A stretch of 64,000 bases of DNA from Typhlomys cinereus. Lineage: Eukaryota > Chordata > Mammalia > Rodentia > Platacanthomyidae. Location: positions 528,928 through 592,927 of the forward strand of contig JALPQD010000017.1 in assembly GCA_023101885.1 (NCBI GenBank). Direction: 5' to 3'. Shown one piece after another: positions 33,481-46,204 of the stretch (position 1 is its first letter; each line of letters starts with the position of its first letter). A program made the translations under genes and the position numbers. A model generated the notes under the pieces. That model was not told the DNA's origin, made no database searches, and saw only the letters and a program-made list of their open reading frames with translations.

Positions 33481-36314
33481 CAATGAGAATAATAAGGCTC
33501 TAAAGGGGATACTTTCCTCCAAAGATGTTGTCAATTTCTTTTGCTGGAAAACCACCAAGCAGAACTCCTTCCTTCCCATCTAAGGATGTAGGATTCCTGT
33601 CACACACTGAGTTTAGCATTCTCATTGCAGCTATGGACTTGTGATAAGAAAAAAAGGAGGTGGGTGGTCCCCTGAAATATTTGAACAAGGAATTTATTTA
33701 CCTCAATTAAGTTTTCAAAAGGTCACTCTGTCTTCACAATAGAAAATAGAACTGTAGAAGAACTGTTTAATGTGAGCAAGAATGGTAAAAGCATACACCT
33801 GGAATTGATTATAATTTTCAGAAAGAAACATAAGCCTGAAGACAAGGAAAGTGATGTCATCAAGGAAAGAGAGACACTGAAAAGTCAGGGGAACTGATGG
33901 AATGGAGATCCCATAAGGTAAGATACACATTGAAGACAAGAGTCCAGGCAAGAGGTAAGAAGTGATAGAATCCAGAAGGCACAGAGGAAGATGTTTTGGG
34001 GTTTCAGCCATGGGCAATGTGAGGTCTATCTTTGAGTGAGTGACTGAGGAAGGTTAGAGGTCAACAGCACTGGAGGGGACAGATGAAAGGTTGATGAGGC
34101 CCACATGGGAGAAGGTCATCTACACATATTCAAAGCTACAAGGATGAAATCAAGGAAAAGAGAAACTTCTCCCTCCCCACTGCCGCATGCAGGCCATGAA
34201 CGGAAAAAACACAGAGCAGGTCCCACTGCGATTTCGTTTTTCAGAGACAATGTGCTAGAAAGGATTGACACTAGAGTCCTGGATTTTCTTTATTCAATCC
34301 TCGTAATGACACCATGAAGAAGGAAACAACCCTCTGTGTTCTTTTGTGGGAGGTTGGGACGTATAGGCAGAAGACCCTATCTCAAAAAAACTTAAAGAAC
34401 AAAAACTTAAAGAACAAAACATCCTTTAGAATCATTTGGCACAGTCTTCCAAGAACTCATCATCTGCATCCTAGGAAATGATGGATATTAGCCATCACTG
34501 GAGAGGTTTTTCTAGTTTACATTATCTTACTTCTAAATAAGACCACCACAATCAGAAAACTCATTTTCAAAGCCTAAAGAATGAACAAGTTTATCTCTTT
34601 GTCTTACTCACCAACTTTTCCTGCCCCTGGGTAATTTCTTCACCTCCATACCACGTGCAGGAATTCAGCATTCAGCATTCCTAGCTGCAACCATGGTCAA
34701 CCACAGCTGCACAAACTTTTCACTAATCTCTTTTCGATCACTTTTTCTTTCTCCTTATGGTGTTGAAATGACTCTTTATAGGTAGCTCAATCTTTGAAAC
34801 ATAGAGATCTCCGACTCCTGCCTGAGCCCCCAGGTCTGATTTCTATGTCTCTGAAGTACTGTTACCACCATATGGAATTCACTTAAGGCAGCCCCAAGCA
34901 AAGGATCACCTACCTGTAAAACTACACCTTCAAATCTCCTTCACAACTACCACCTCAAGATTTAATGTCCCCTTTTATCTGGATTCCTTTGCTCTTCAAA
35001 TCTTTAATAAAGTTAAGTAAATAACCAAATGAAGACTTACTAGTGACTTTGAAATTCAACACAAAACATTTCCAGATTTTAGTTGGTAGATATTGACATT
35101 ATTCTCTAGGACAATTCTTGTAACATTTTTGTCTCAAAGCTACACATGTCAATATATCCTAATATGCATTGTCAATATATAGTAAAACCAGGACTCTCCA
35201 GTTTTAAGTCTGAATTTTAGCCCACTATATCATCTATACGATGACTTCAGGTTTAGCCTTGAACACAGTCATATCTAAACCCTAAATAAAGTTTTCTTTA
35301 TGAAAAAGTATCATCTATTGCTTTAGTATGTGATACAATTTTTAATTGTTTGCCATAGATCCAGTAGAAGCCAATGTTATTGGGTTACATTGCTTGATTC
35401 TCTTTCATTATCTATCTTGATCACTTTTAAACACTTACATCTTATTATTTGAAGTGTATCTATAGAATGCTTTGTTTCCCTGATAAGGTGGAACCTTAGA
35501 AATGATGTTAGCTACTGGTCTGCCCCATAGAAAAATATCAAACCATCCTGGCAAAGAATTTCCTCAACAGGATGTAGGGAGGAGGGTGAAGGACAGGCCG
35601 GGCCATGGGAAAACCTTACTGTGGCTTGAGAAGAATGCTTTCTTCCAAATCCTTTAATACAGAGAGTTCTGGAAGTGGAGTTGAGCAATTATTTAAAGAA
35701 GTTCAAGGCTCCGTGTGTTTCTAAGAGTCAAGGCCAGTGGTAGCTGCCATGTCCGTCTGTTGCCTAATCCAAAACTCTACCAAGAAGAACAGTTGAAACA
35801 GGCTTGGATAGGGGAATCTGCAAGTGTGTACGGCAGCCAGATCCATCCGCCTTGAGACAGTGTTAAGGTTCCCAGAAAAAGAAAACACCAAGCAAAGAAA
35901 GTTGAATGAGCAATCAATTAGCCTTGATTCCCCAGAAAAATACACACAATGCCCCCACCCCCCACTTCCAGGCACCCACCCGAGCAGTCTTCAACAGCGA
36001 CATCTTGTGGCTAAAATAAATAGTTCTGTCTTCCTTTAGATAGTACCATCTACCCCCTTACTCCTAGAAAGATTCGGGATTGAATGCATCTGAAAAAATG
36101 AAATACAGGCTTTCCTGGAAGAAAATGCAAGTGAAAACTCAAGAAGTTGGCTGGAAAATAACATTGATGTTTTTGTCATACCACAAGCACGGAAAATAAA
36201 CTTTCATATTCACAAGGTTCTGTAGGTAGATTTTGGTGACTGTTTCTTATGAATTTATTTGTTCCTTTTGCTCTCCCTTATCGATTTTTGTCTCTCTATA
36301 GCTACCAACTTAAA
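33481..36314. other. Unannotated sequence
   Basis: A possible B1-type scrap is at 34345-34395 (GACCCTATCTCAAAAAAAC), followed by a doubled 14-bp ACTTAAAGAACAAA block. Open frames near 33.7-34.3 kb resemble nothing I know. I see no gene. Confidence 0.35.
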
Positions 36315-36317
36315 CTT

Positions 36318-36401
36318 TCTTTTTAATATTTTATTTATCTTTTTGGGAGAGGAAGGTGAAGAGAGGAGAGAGGAGAGGGAAAGAGGGAGAGAAAAGAGAG
36401 A

Positions 36402-36436
<35 letters not shown>

Positions 36437-36560
36437 GTGTAGGTAAGAGGGTGGCTTTCAGAAGTCAATTCTTTCTTCCAGCACAGGGGCTGTGCGGATT
36501 GAACTCGGGTCCTCAGGTTTGTCCACAGGCTCTTCATCCACTGAGCCATCTCTCCTGTCC
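36318..36560 (-). mobile_element. B3-like SINE, antisense
   Basis: On plus: TAATATTTTATTTATC, a GAGA-rich stretch, a TG tract (36405-36437), TTTCAGAAGTCAATTC, GATTGAACTCGGGTCCTCAG and CCACTGAGCCATCTCTCC, which is the antisense SINE head with B and A boxes. Confidence 0.8.
36405..36437 (+). repeat. (TG)n microsatellite
   Basis: About 15 TG units within the B3-like SINE. Confidence 0.95.
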
Positions 36561-37630
36561 TCTTTCATTATTTTACAGGTAAGATTTTCCCCACTCTTCC
36601 TTTTTCTCCTCTGAGTAGATGGATAACCCGTGGCTGGCCCCTCACTCACTCCTCCCTTAATTTGCTATTGGATAATTCTCTCCACTGAATTCTACTCCTT
36701 GCCTGTATTCTGAATTCCTTTATATCCCAATCCTTAGCTCGGATCCCACCTGAACCCGGGGTGTGCTTAGCTGCACGGCTGTGCACTGCTGCTTTTCCTA
36801 CGCCTGCCACTGTGTTTGCAACAGGCTTGTCCTGGTGGGCAGGAACTGCATGCGAGATCGGCCCGTTCAACAAGCATGCCGTGGTAGCGCTTTCTTCTCA
36901 GATGCTCGGGTGGCCCTTTCAAGGGCTGTCTGGAACACAGCCTCCTCTGAGTGGCTGTCAGCTGAGGAAGGAGCCCCCCGGGGGCAGGGAGTGTGCGATC
37001 TGATTAAAGTGACATCACCAAGCTTTCCCAGGCTGCCTCCCGGCTTGTCTCCATTGTCGCCAAAGGCCTCGCCACCTTCTCTCCTGCCCTTCACATTTGT
37101 GCTTTTTTGTGAACACCATTCCTTAAAGGTTTGTTCAAACTGCTCGATTCTCTCAGTCCTGTGGAAAGTTCTGGTAACCTTGTGAAATAGTTCCTTAAGA
37201 ACAAAAATAAATAGATAAAAGTAAAGCATAGCAAAGAAGGAAAAAGCCTCGAGTGGATTTCAATCTTTTTTCATGCTCTTTTTTTCCTGCTCTATAGAGA
37301 AAGAAAGAAAAAAACCTCACCAGCTCTAAATTTGTCACGTCTTTATCAGCCGACCCATGTCTGTCATCCCGAGTTGTTCATTTCCAAATACATCCGTGTA
37401 CCTGTTCAAACCTTTTCCTTCCTGCATTGTAACTTCAGCAGAAGTGTCAGGAAGTTTTTTCATTTTCTTTTTTTATGTCCCTTCTTAGCAACAGGTTATT
37501 CCTTCGGATTCTCTTTCCTGCGAGTGTCTTGTGCCTGCCAGATTTCCTGTGAGAGGGACGGAAACGTCTTTCTCTGCGGCGTCACGTGCTTCTGCTTGTG
37601 GTTCTGGTTTGTCATAGTTATCATTTTTTT
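36561..37630. other. Unannotated unique sequence
   Basis: I see no nameable repeat. Open frames near 36.8-37.2 kb run on both strands and are not supported as genes. Confidence 0.35.
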
Positions 37631-37708
37631 GGAAAGAAAGAGAGAGAGAAAAAGAGAGAGAGAGAGAAAGAGAGAGAAAGAGAGAGAGAAAGAAAGAGAC
37701 AGAGAATA

Positions 37709-37744
<36 letters not shown>

Positions 37745-38016
37745 ATGGAGGGAGGGAGGGAGGGAGGGCAGGGATGGGAGGGAGGGGGGGAGGGAGGGAG
37801 GGAGAGGGAGGGGAGGGGGAGGGGGGGGGGCAGGGAGGGGGGGAAGGAGAGGAAAGAAAGAAAGAAAGAAAGAAAGAAAGAAGAAAGAAAGAAAGAGAAG
37901 AAAGAAAGAAGAAAGAAAAAGAAAGAAGAAAGAAAAAAAGAAGAAGAAAGGAGGGAGGGAGGGAGGGAGGGGGGAGGGGTGAGGGAGGAGGGGGGGCAGG
38001 AAGGGAGGGGAAGAGA

Positions 38017-38106
<90 letters not shown>

Positions 38107-38138
38107 GAGAAAAGAAAGAGAGAAGAAAAAAAAGAGAG
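37631..38138 (+). repeat. 500-bp purine tract (GAGA/GAAA/GGGA)
   Basis: Almost pure purine on the plus strand: GAGA, then GAAA, then GGGA with long G-runs (37745-37855), GAAA/GAAGAAA, a second GGGA block (37948-38010), and a long GAAA array. Prone to triplex and quadruplex structures. Open frames across it are artefacts. Confidence 0.95.
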
Positions 38139-38984
38139 CCGGCGAGGCACAAGAGGGTCCTCCAGGGCCTCTCCCATTCCTCACTGCCAGCACAGCCCCT
38201 GGCCCCGCAGTGGCCCGGGACGCACTGCATATTCTCTCTGCCCTGCGCTTCCCTTGAAGCAGTTTTAATCTGCTTTAATTATGGCGGATACTCCAGCCGC
38301 CTGCCCTTCTCCTGGGCTTTAGTATTCCCTCCTTCAATACCATACTCGCTGGCTTTTCTTTTTTTCTTTGAATTCTCCCAAATTAGCTCTCCTGAATGCT
38401 AATGTCCTGGGGATGCTCACATTCTGGTTAGGAGCTGGGTCCCACCAGGTTCCACAAATGCCCGGCAACACCGCCTGTTTTTTGTTTCTGGGTCCTGTTG
38501 GATGGTTTTCTTGGTTTCCCAGACTCCTCTCGGCTTTCATGGCTCCGATGGGGTGACAGAACCTCCCCTCAATTAAGGGGGAGTGTTGGTTTCAAATTCC
38601 TGATACAGGCCCGCCCTTTAACCTTCTTGTCTCCTTTCACAGTTCCCTGGTAAAAGAATTTAAAAAAAAAAAAAATCAGTAACTACGTACCTTTAACTAC
38701 CTTTTAATTTTTATTCCACATACTAGATTTTTACGAGATTCTGCAATGCAATTCAGATTTGCCAAGGGTTGACATTAAACCTCTGGCCATTACTCTCAGT
38801 CACCAGCTAGGCCAGGCCTGGGATATCTCATGATGAGGAAAGTGCATTCTGTGTCAAACCATGCATATGCACACAGATGCCAGGAAATTCAGGTATCTTC
38901 CTACTCAGGAGAATTTTGGCTTTAATCATCCCAATACAACACAGCAAAGAAAGATTTATCAGGCTTCTCTGAAGGCAAGATGTG
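38139..38984. other. Unannotated sequence, part possibly regulatory
   Basis: At about 38255-38335, TTTTAATCTGCTTTAATTAT and GGCGGATACTCCAGCCGCC form a repeat-free block with the look of a conserved element. Nothing else stands out. Confidence 0.25.
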
Positions 38985-39414
38985 TAAGATACTCCATACT
39001 AGTTAGGGTTGAAGCAATCATAATTGGACTTTGCATGCTCTGCGCATTGTCCAACACACTGTTGACCTCACAAAGTCTAGCATCTGCTAAAGGCACCAAG
39101 AGCCTTGGAGGCAAAGGATTGGCAGCCACAGCAGTGTTCCTATACCTAAGGGGACCACGGGAAAGGGTTCAGGGAAAGGCCACTGGGTCCTTGTACGTCA
39201 TCGGAGAGGAGGGCCCAGAGGAAAAATCAGGCATGCACAAGAAAGGACTCTCTGGGAATTGGGGCGAGAGGCACTGGGGGATGGGGAGGGAGGGGAGTGG
39301 GGAGGGGGAGCAGGGGGTACAGGGGGAGGAGGAGGGAGGGAGCGAATTGGTGTACCTATTAAGTTTGTATGAGCTGAAATAATAATAAAAATGTATTAAT
39401 AATAAAAAAAAGAT
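38985..39414 (+). mobile_element. 5'-truncated LINE-1, 3' UTR end
   Basis: A GGGA/GGAG-rich tract (39272-39342) is followed by TATTAAGTTTGTATGAGCTG, then AATAATAATAAAAATGTATT and an A-run. The same order (GCCACTGRGTCC, purine tract, CCTATTRAGYTTGTATGA, AATAAAA-rich tail) occurs on the minus strand at 46.2-46.5 kb, showing both are 3' ends of one LINE-1 lineage. The left boundary is approximate. Non-coding. Confidence 0.7.
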
Positions 39415-42400
39415 GTCAAATTCTTGTGTTAAGCTCATGCTGTAAAGACCTTGGTTGGGTGTCTGTCTCTGTGTGAGTAAGGCGTGCCCACCAATCCTTT
39501 GCTCCTGCTACATTTATAGCTATCTCCATCTCCACCCTGGACAAACACTCTGCCTCTCTGGTCCTCGCTCTCTCTCGGAATGCATTGGCTGACAGCTAGA
39601 GAAGATACAATTTCAATGGGTTTAAATATCAGAGAGGAATTTATGGCCTTCTGTGGAGAAACATCCAGAGAGGCAGCAAGTGCGAAGCGAGGCTTGATCT
39701 AGCCATTCACTCTATCACCAAACACGTTTTCCTTTGCTCGTCCTTTCAACATGCCAGTCCAGCCCATTGCAATGCTTAAATGCCACCCATTCCCTGGAGC
39801 CCTGTGCGTCTCCCATGCAAGGAAGAGAAGAGCATTGTGTACGTACTGCCAGCCACTCCTGAGGCACCTCTAGCTGCACCTGTTTTGGAAACAATTTTCC
39901 CAGAATCACTGGTGCCGGTGAAAGAAAGCATTCATGGGGTAGCTCTGGGATACAAGGCCTAACCTTTAAATTAGGGTAGAAGTCTATTTGCCAAGAATCA
40001 TTTATGTCACAAGACAGAAGTCATAGCTTCAAGGGAGATAGAAGAAAAATACACATCGTGGAGACAATACAAACATGCACTCTGCAGAGTGCTGGACTCC
40101 AGCGACGCAGTTCTGTGGCAGTACTGGTTTTCCCAGTGACTAAAGAGAGAAAACGCGCGTACGCGCACGTACACACAATACCTGTGCAGAAAGTGCCTCC
40201 TAACGTCCCGCAAGTTGGATTCTGAGACCAGGAGGAAGTGACTTGCCTTTTCATCTAAGAATGAAGATAGTCTTAACAACAAACCCAAAGGATACTAAAA
40301 GTTGCCCACGTTACGGGCTCTACATAGATTGAGAAATTGATTTCTATGTCACAAAGAAAGAAGAATGTGGACAAGACATGACTACGGAGCAGGTGTTTTT
40401 CCTGCGTCAAAGGCCTGGGTCCTCCAGGTGCCTTGCCTTGGACTGTTAGTTCTTGGAAGTCCAGGGCCCAGAGATGGGTCCTCAAGGGTCACTGCCAGCC
40501 ACGAAGGACAGCGCTTGAATATGAAGGTGAGGGGATGCGTGTCTTGTGTGCCACATACTCCTCAGCAGCCCACAGCCTGGGGACGGGTGTGGGCGTAGGC
40601 CCAGGGTGCCCACAGATTAGCAGGGCTCCGCTTTCCTCCTCTCTTCCTCTCCCCCACGCTCCCCCCTCTCTCTTCTTTACTTAGCCAACAGAGCCACCAT
40701 TGTCCTTTCTTTTCTACATCATTCCGTCTTACCTCAGATGTTTGCATCTAGTCGGGAGGCATCGCAAAGGCCTGCCAGATGAACTTGGACCTCAGGGACA
40801 CTTTCGCAGTGAACGAAGGTCAGAGAAATGGTGCCTTGACTGGTTACTCCAGTAGGAGCCAAATTCAATCTCTCTCTCTTTCTCTCTCTCTTTCTCCTTG
40901 ACCTCACTGGTGTCACAATGCTTGCTGAAACCAAAGAGAAGAATGATGTTCTTTAAAGAGGGTTGGCAAGCACAAAATTTAGCATGTACTTTCTCTAGAA
41001 ATGAAATTAATCATCCTAAGAATATTCCAGAATTTTCCAGGATGCCATCTATGTCTCTGCTATTTTTTCCAATGTTGTGTCCCTGATAAACTGTATAACT
41101 GATTAGAAGCTGCCCTGATTATCCTGAAGACCAGAAGGGACCTGGGAAATGCTCTAGTTCTGATACCAGGACGTGAGGTTTTACTGAACTTTCTCATTAG
41201 AAAACACCATTGCTAACTTTTACTCTTTCCCAAGACATTCTATGAGATCTTTCTATACGGGAATATGAGCCAAGATTAAACAGACCAGCTAAGTTTTTAG
41301 AGTTACCAGCATTTTCTCATGTGCATTTAAAATAACTCAAGATTACTTGTTCATATTAGCCCTAATAGACAAACTCCATTCAATCTCCTCCAAATGTGTA
41401 ATTATATTCAATAATCTCCTATCTTGGTTTCCTGTCTTGCTTCCAACTCATACTAAGCAAAAGCTTACTTCTCTTAAATTGTGAATGTCTTAGAGAAATA
41501 GGGTATTTACATTATTTTCTGCCTTGGTATTAAACATACAATATATCTCCTTAAAAAATGTATCTCCTTGGTTGGTAACTACTGGGTTAGCTAATGAATA
41601 AATATTTGTTTTGAACTTGCTCTGATTTATTATTCAAAGAGTAATGCTTGGAGTTTTTATGAGTCACAAGACCAGTTGTTACCTGTCTGCTCTCGACAAT
41701 TACTAACAAATCCCTTGTTAGGTTCTGTAGCTGCTCAGTAATCAGGTATGTTTTTTGTTGTTTTTTTTTTTAAGAATCTTGAGTAATGTCTTGTAGCAGG
41801 GGTTTGAGCAATGTAAAGCTTTCTAACTTAAAAAAAATTAAACACTTCTGGAGCCTGGTAGAATTCCTATGTCTTAACTCACAAGGAGTGGTAAGTCAGG
41901 TGATCTTGCTGCCACTAACATTTAACTCCAAAGGCAGAGTTCAGTACTGTTTCTCTGGCTTTGTCCTCTGGATGTAGGGGGAACGGTGTTCATTTGGAGG
42001 ACAATTTACATAGCAGACAGATCATTCGAAATGTTGATTCTGTGTCATCCAGAGAATTGATGGCAGCCGGAAGGAAAGCAAACACATTGTGCTAATTCAA
42101 CACCTTAGCGCTTCCTTCCTGTTACTCTGTGCAGGAAATTCCTACAGAAGTTGTAAATCTCACCTTTCTGTGGAACTCATGAGACGTGTCACTACACAGA
42201 GGAATGACCTGGGGGTCCTGTGAGCAGGAGGCAGCCTGAAAGGGGTCTTCTGAAAGTTTCACCTGGAAACAGAAGAGCCAGGAAGGTAGCGCATGAGGTC
42301 ATTCTTCCAAGATAGAGATGTATCTTGTTCCTACAAAGTTGAAAAGGGAAGTCGAAGGATTTTTCCCACTTCTGATGATGTATCTAATTGTATCTAGATC

Positions 42401-42592
42401 TAGGAAAAGGTGTTATTGTTGCTATTGATACTATTCTGTCTAATCTTTGTTTTTAAATTCATTTGTTTCATCTAAAATAGTTGCCCATCTAAGCACTTTA
42501 CTAGTATCTGGGTGGGACAGGGGGATGAATGATACACATTCCCAAGAATTTCACAGGCTGAAGAATAAAGGAGTCGTGGAGACAAGGAATGT
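39415..42592. other. Unannotated sequence
   Basis: A CT repeat lies at 40866-40897. I see no gene or nameable transposon in 3 kb. Confidence 0.35.
40866..40897 (+). repeat. (CT)n short tract
   Basis: CT repeat broken by TTT. Confidence 0.85.
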
Positions 42593-42785
42593 TGGGGCCA
42601 GAGAGATAGTTCAGTGGTTCAGGCCTGAGCAGAAGCTCACACGTGAAAGGAGAGACCTAACTTTAGAAAGTCACCCTTTGGCCTCCACCCGTGCATCACG
42701 GCACGCATGCGTGCATGGATGGATATGTTTCTCTCTTCCCTGTCTCTTTCTCTCATTCTATCAGATAAATAAATAATTTTAGAAA
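42593..42785 (+). mobile_element. B2/B3-like SINE
   Basis: TGGGGCCAGAGAGATAGTTC, GAAAGTCACCCTTTGGCCTC, GCACGCATGCGTGCATGG and AGATAAATAAATAATTTT run in the order head, body and tail. The B box region is decayed. Confidence 0.75.
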
Positions 42786-44496
42786 GATAGAAATGACTTC
42801 ATGAGCAGAATTTGCAATATCATGTCTTGGAGCCCAAAATTAAATGTGATCTCAAATCTGAGCAACACTGTGGGCCCCAAAGTGCCTGTGCTGAGACCAC
42901 AGCCTCACCTGGCACTTTCCAAGAAAGCACAGGGCATCCAAGATAGGCAGGAAGGCAACAGTCTCTAGATATGACCCTCAGGTCTCCATCTCACTTTCCA
43001 AAGTAGCCTGGCCTAGAGTTACGAACCATGGTGAAAACCTCTGGACTAGATGAAAGCTACTTATTTTACATTGAAATTGAACCCCTGGGCTTCCTTGTAC
43101 ATATTCTTAATTAATTAATTCCTTCTTTCATTAAGCAATAGATCGTCGAGGATGACTTCAGGCCAAGTATAGAATGAGACTCCTGGATCAATTATAAACT
43201 GTCAGCTTGGGATGCCCAGCTCTTCACCCGGTGTTCCGTAGTGTTCCCGCCCCGACCAGTGCAGACAATCTCCAGGGGTCACTCCATTCCTGCCGCCTTC
43301 AAGTCATCCTTGCAGTGACGGCATCACAATATTGTCTTATTGGTCAAAGCAGGTGAGAAGTAAAATCAGCATTATGTTAAGGTATTAAAATGATGGAATT
43401 AGAACAACTCATGAGAAGTATTTTATCTGTCATGCCCCTGACTGGGATAACCAATTTTCCCAAAAGGAATGCAACGAATATTGAATGGAACTGACAAACT
43501 CCAACAGGAGTTAAGGTAGACCAGGAGGGTGACCTTATTGCGACTGCTTATGTTTCAATGGAACTCCTGAAGGTGAACTCTTATGCACTTGATAAGCATT
43601 GCTTCATTTAATATTGTGCATTTTGTATAAATGTGCAGACCTAGGTTGCAAAGAAATTAATAACTCATCAAGGGCCTTGCTTGGTGATGCAACTCATAGG
43701 TACCAAGAGCAGAATTCAAAGTCAGGTCTGCACTCTTCTTCCCCCTGATATTTTTATTATATCATTCCAAAATCCAACCGCTTGCATTTATTCTATTGAT
43801 CAAATGACTATGCATTTCTGCATGATATTAGTGATGAGAACTGAAAGGGAATTCAGAAGGGAAAGGATATTGGTGGTTGAGGAAGAAAGAATCAAATCTT
43901 CCAGATAATTGTAGCAAATACCTGTTCTCTACACAGCTCACAGCAAATAAAACTCTCCAGACTCTGATAGTGAGCGCCCTGAGACCTGTATTTCCATATC
44001 CTTGTGCTTCTGTAGGAGGAGCTCAGTAAAGAGAGAATCCTGAAAGCTATGCTAATTAAATGATGTTTTCAGATATGGCTCTTCTTAATGAGACTCTAAG
44101 AATCTCAGGTGTTCAGGAACATACCGGGTAGAGCAATATGAGAACTTACAGAGTAGTGAGCTACTTGTACCATTGGTGTGCTACTTGTTGGTTATCATGA
44201 TCCTACTTTTGCCATTAAGTGACCATATGTTATTTATAGATTGTAGAGAATAGATCCAGTCCTCCAGTTCCTCCCTTAACCAAGGCAAGTCAGTGGCTAA
44301 TGAATGGTAGAATCCCTGATCATAAGATATCCAAAATAGTCATCAATCAATTCCTATTGGATCCATCTAGAAAAAAAATCACGGGTACCAACATCCATCA
44401 TCGCTGCACAGTGTCTACCTCCTAAATATCAGTAATCCTGAACTGAGTTGTATGAACGTGGCTTCTCATTTCTAAAGAATGAAGAATAGCTATGAT
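42786..44496. other. Unannotated sequence
   Basis: I see no gene or nameable repeat. Confidence 0.35.
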
Positions 44497-44505
44497 ACAC
44501 ACACA

Positions 44506-44551
<46 letters not shown>
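44497..44551 (+). repeat. (CA)n microsatellite
   Basis: CA repeat with one CTA interruption near the left end. Confidence 0.95.
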
Positions 44552-46204
44552 CAACTGAACACCTGCATTTTGTCCTTCATACGAAGCATGCGTCTATTTG
44601 ATGTGCTGTCATTGCTCAAATACCTTTTAAAACCTGTCTTGGAATTGCCTTCAGGTTCAGTTTTATAAACCAAAAAGATAAGTTGTCTCTCTTTTTTATG
44701 GCCATGTCTCATTTTTGACAAATTTATAATTAGAAGGGTAATTCATCATCCTTAATCAGAAATATCTCTAAATAACTTTTGTTCTTCGCAAAAATCAACC
44801 AGGATTTCAAAGATTTGACTTACATACACATATGCAAACAAATATGGTACATACTATGGAAGAAACTCTTGAAAGTGAAATTGTGTTTTTCCATGCAAAG
44901 TCTGTGTTTTTTAAGCACAGATATAGTAACAGGCTGGTAAGAAAACAGCCATCCTTCATTGCACAGCCTCTGATTTGTACCTTGCATATGCAGGAAACAC
45001 CTTGTATATGGCCTCTTTCTATGGCTTGAATGTTTGTGTACTTCCAAAATCGATGGGGAAACTAAAGTGGATGCAATAGAAGAAGGAGCAGAGAATGTGG
45101 GCGATAAGTGGCTCATCAGGGACTCCTTTGTCCTTTGAGCATAAAGGGAGTGTGCTAGCTGCATGAAGTCATCACACTTGACCACTCTGAGGCACATATC
45201 AACAGAGTGCCATATTGGATACATAAAGGGGTCCTGGGCAGATGCTAAATCTGATGACATCTCAATCTTGATTGTCCAGTCTCTAGAATCAGAAGAAATA
45301 AGTTTCTGTTCTTGGTGAGTAACCCAGTATCAGGCATTTTATTAGATCAGTACTAATAGACTCAAGCCACTCCTTTATTCAAGTGTCCTTTATCCAAGTG
45401 GGGACATGATAGGATGCTCCAAAATTCCACCTTTCACTAAACAAATCACTGGATCAAGGATGGATGTCTAACTCCAAACAACTAGTCTATAGGCTGACCA
45501 ACACATACAGTCTTGTCAAACAATGAGATGTGACCACCAAAATCTAAATCTGGGGTTAAAAATTAAAAGATTAAAAGATAGTTTTTCAGTTATATGGGAA
45601 CTGAATCTAAAAGTTCTAAAATGTTAAGTACAAGGAAAAAGTGAGCAGAAAGAGGCTACGATTGGCAAGTATAAGCTGTACTTATGAAGGATTGAAAAAT
45701 ATGGTAACCAGGAGAAAATGGAGACTAAGGAATGGGGCAGACAACCAGTGAAAAGTAGCCATGCTTTGGGAGACTGTGGCAAACAGGACTCAATTGCTGC
45801 ATCTACATTGTTTGTCTCTGCAGCACCAATTTCTGGGCTGGGCACCACGTGATTCTGTCTCACCAGAGTGAAACAGTGACCCAGGCTAAGCCAACCAAGT
45901 CACTCATCCACTGAGCACAGTGATTGGTGTAGGATGAGGCTGTGATTCAAGCAATCCTATTGTCCATTGGGACTTTTGTTAGGCATGTCATAAAAGATGC
46001 CCTGTCTCTCTTCTCTGGCAAAAGTAAGAAAAGTGAATGCCCTGAAGTCAGAAAATGGTGTCCATGTTTTTATCTACTTCGTTATATTTTAACAGTATTT
46101 TATTTATCCAATTTCATGCATATATTCAACGTATTTTGATTATAGACACACACACTCTCTCCAGATTCTCCCGACATTCACCCCTCCTTCCATACTCCCC
46201 TATT
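44552..46204. other. Unannotated sequence
   Basis: I see no gene. Open frames of 60-146 codons occur without a recognisable domain. Confidence 0.35.

Noticed and set aside
37485..38268. Open frames of up to 244 codons on both strands
   Set aside because: Produced by the purine tract. Composition is low-complexity in every frame.
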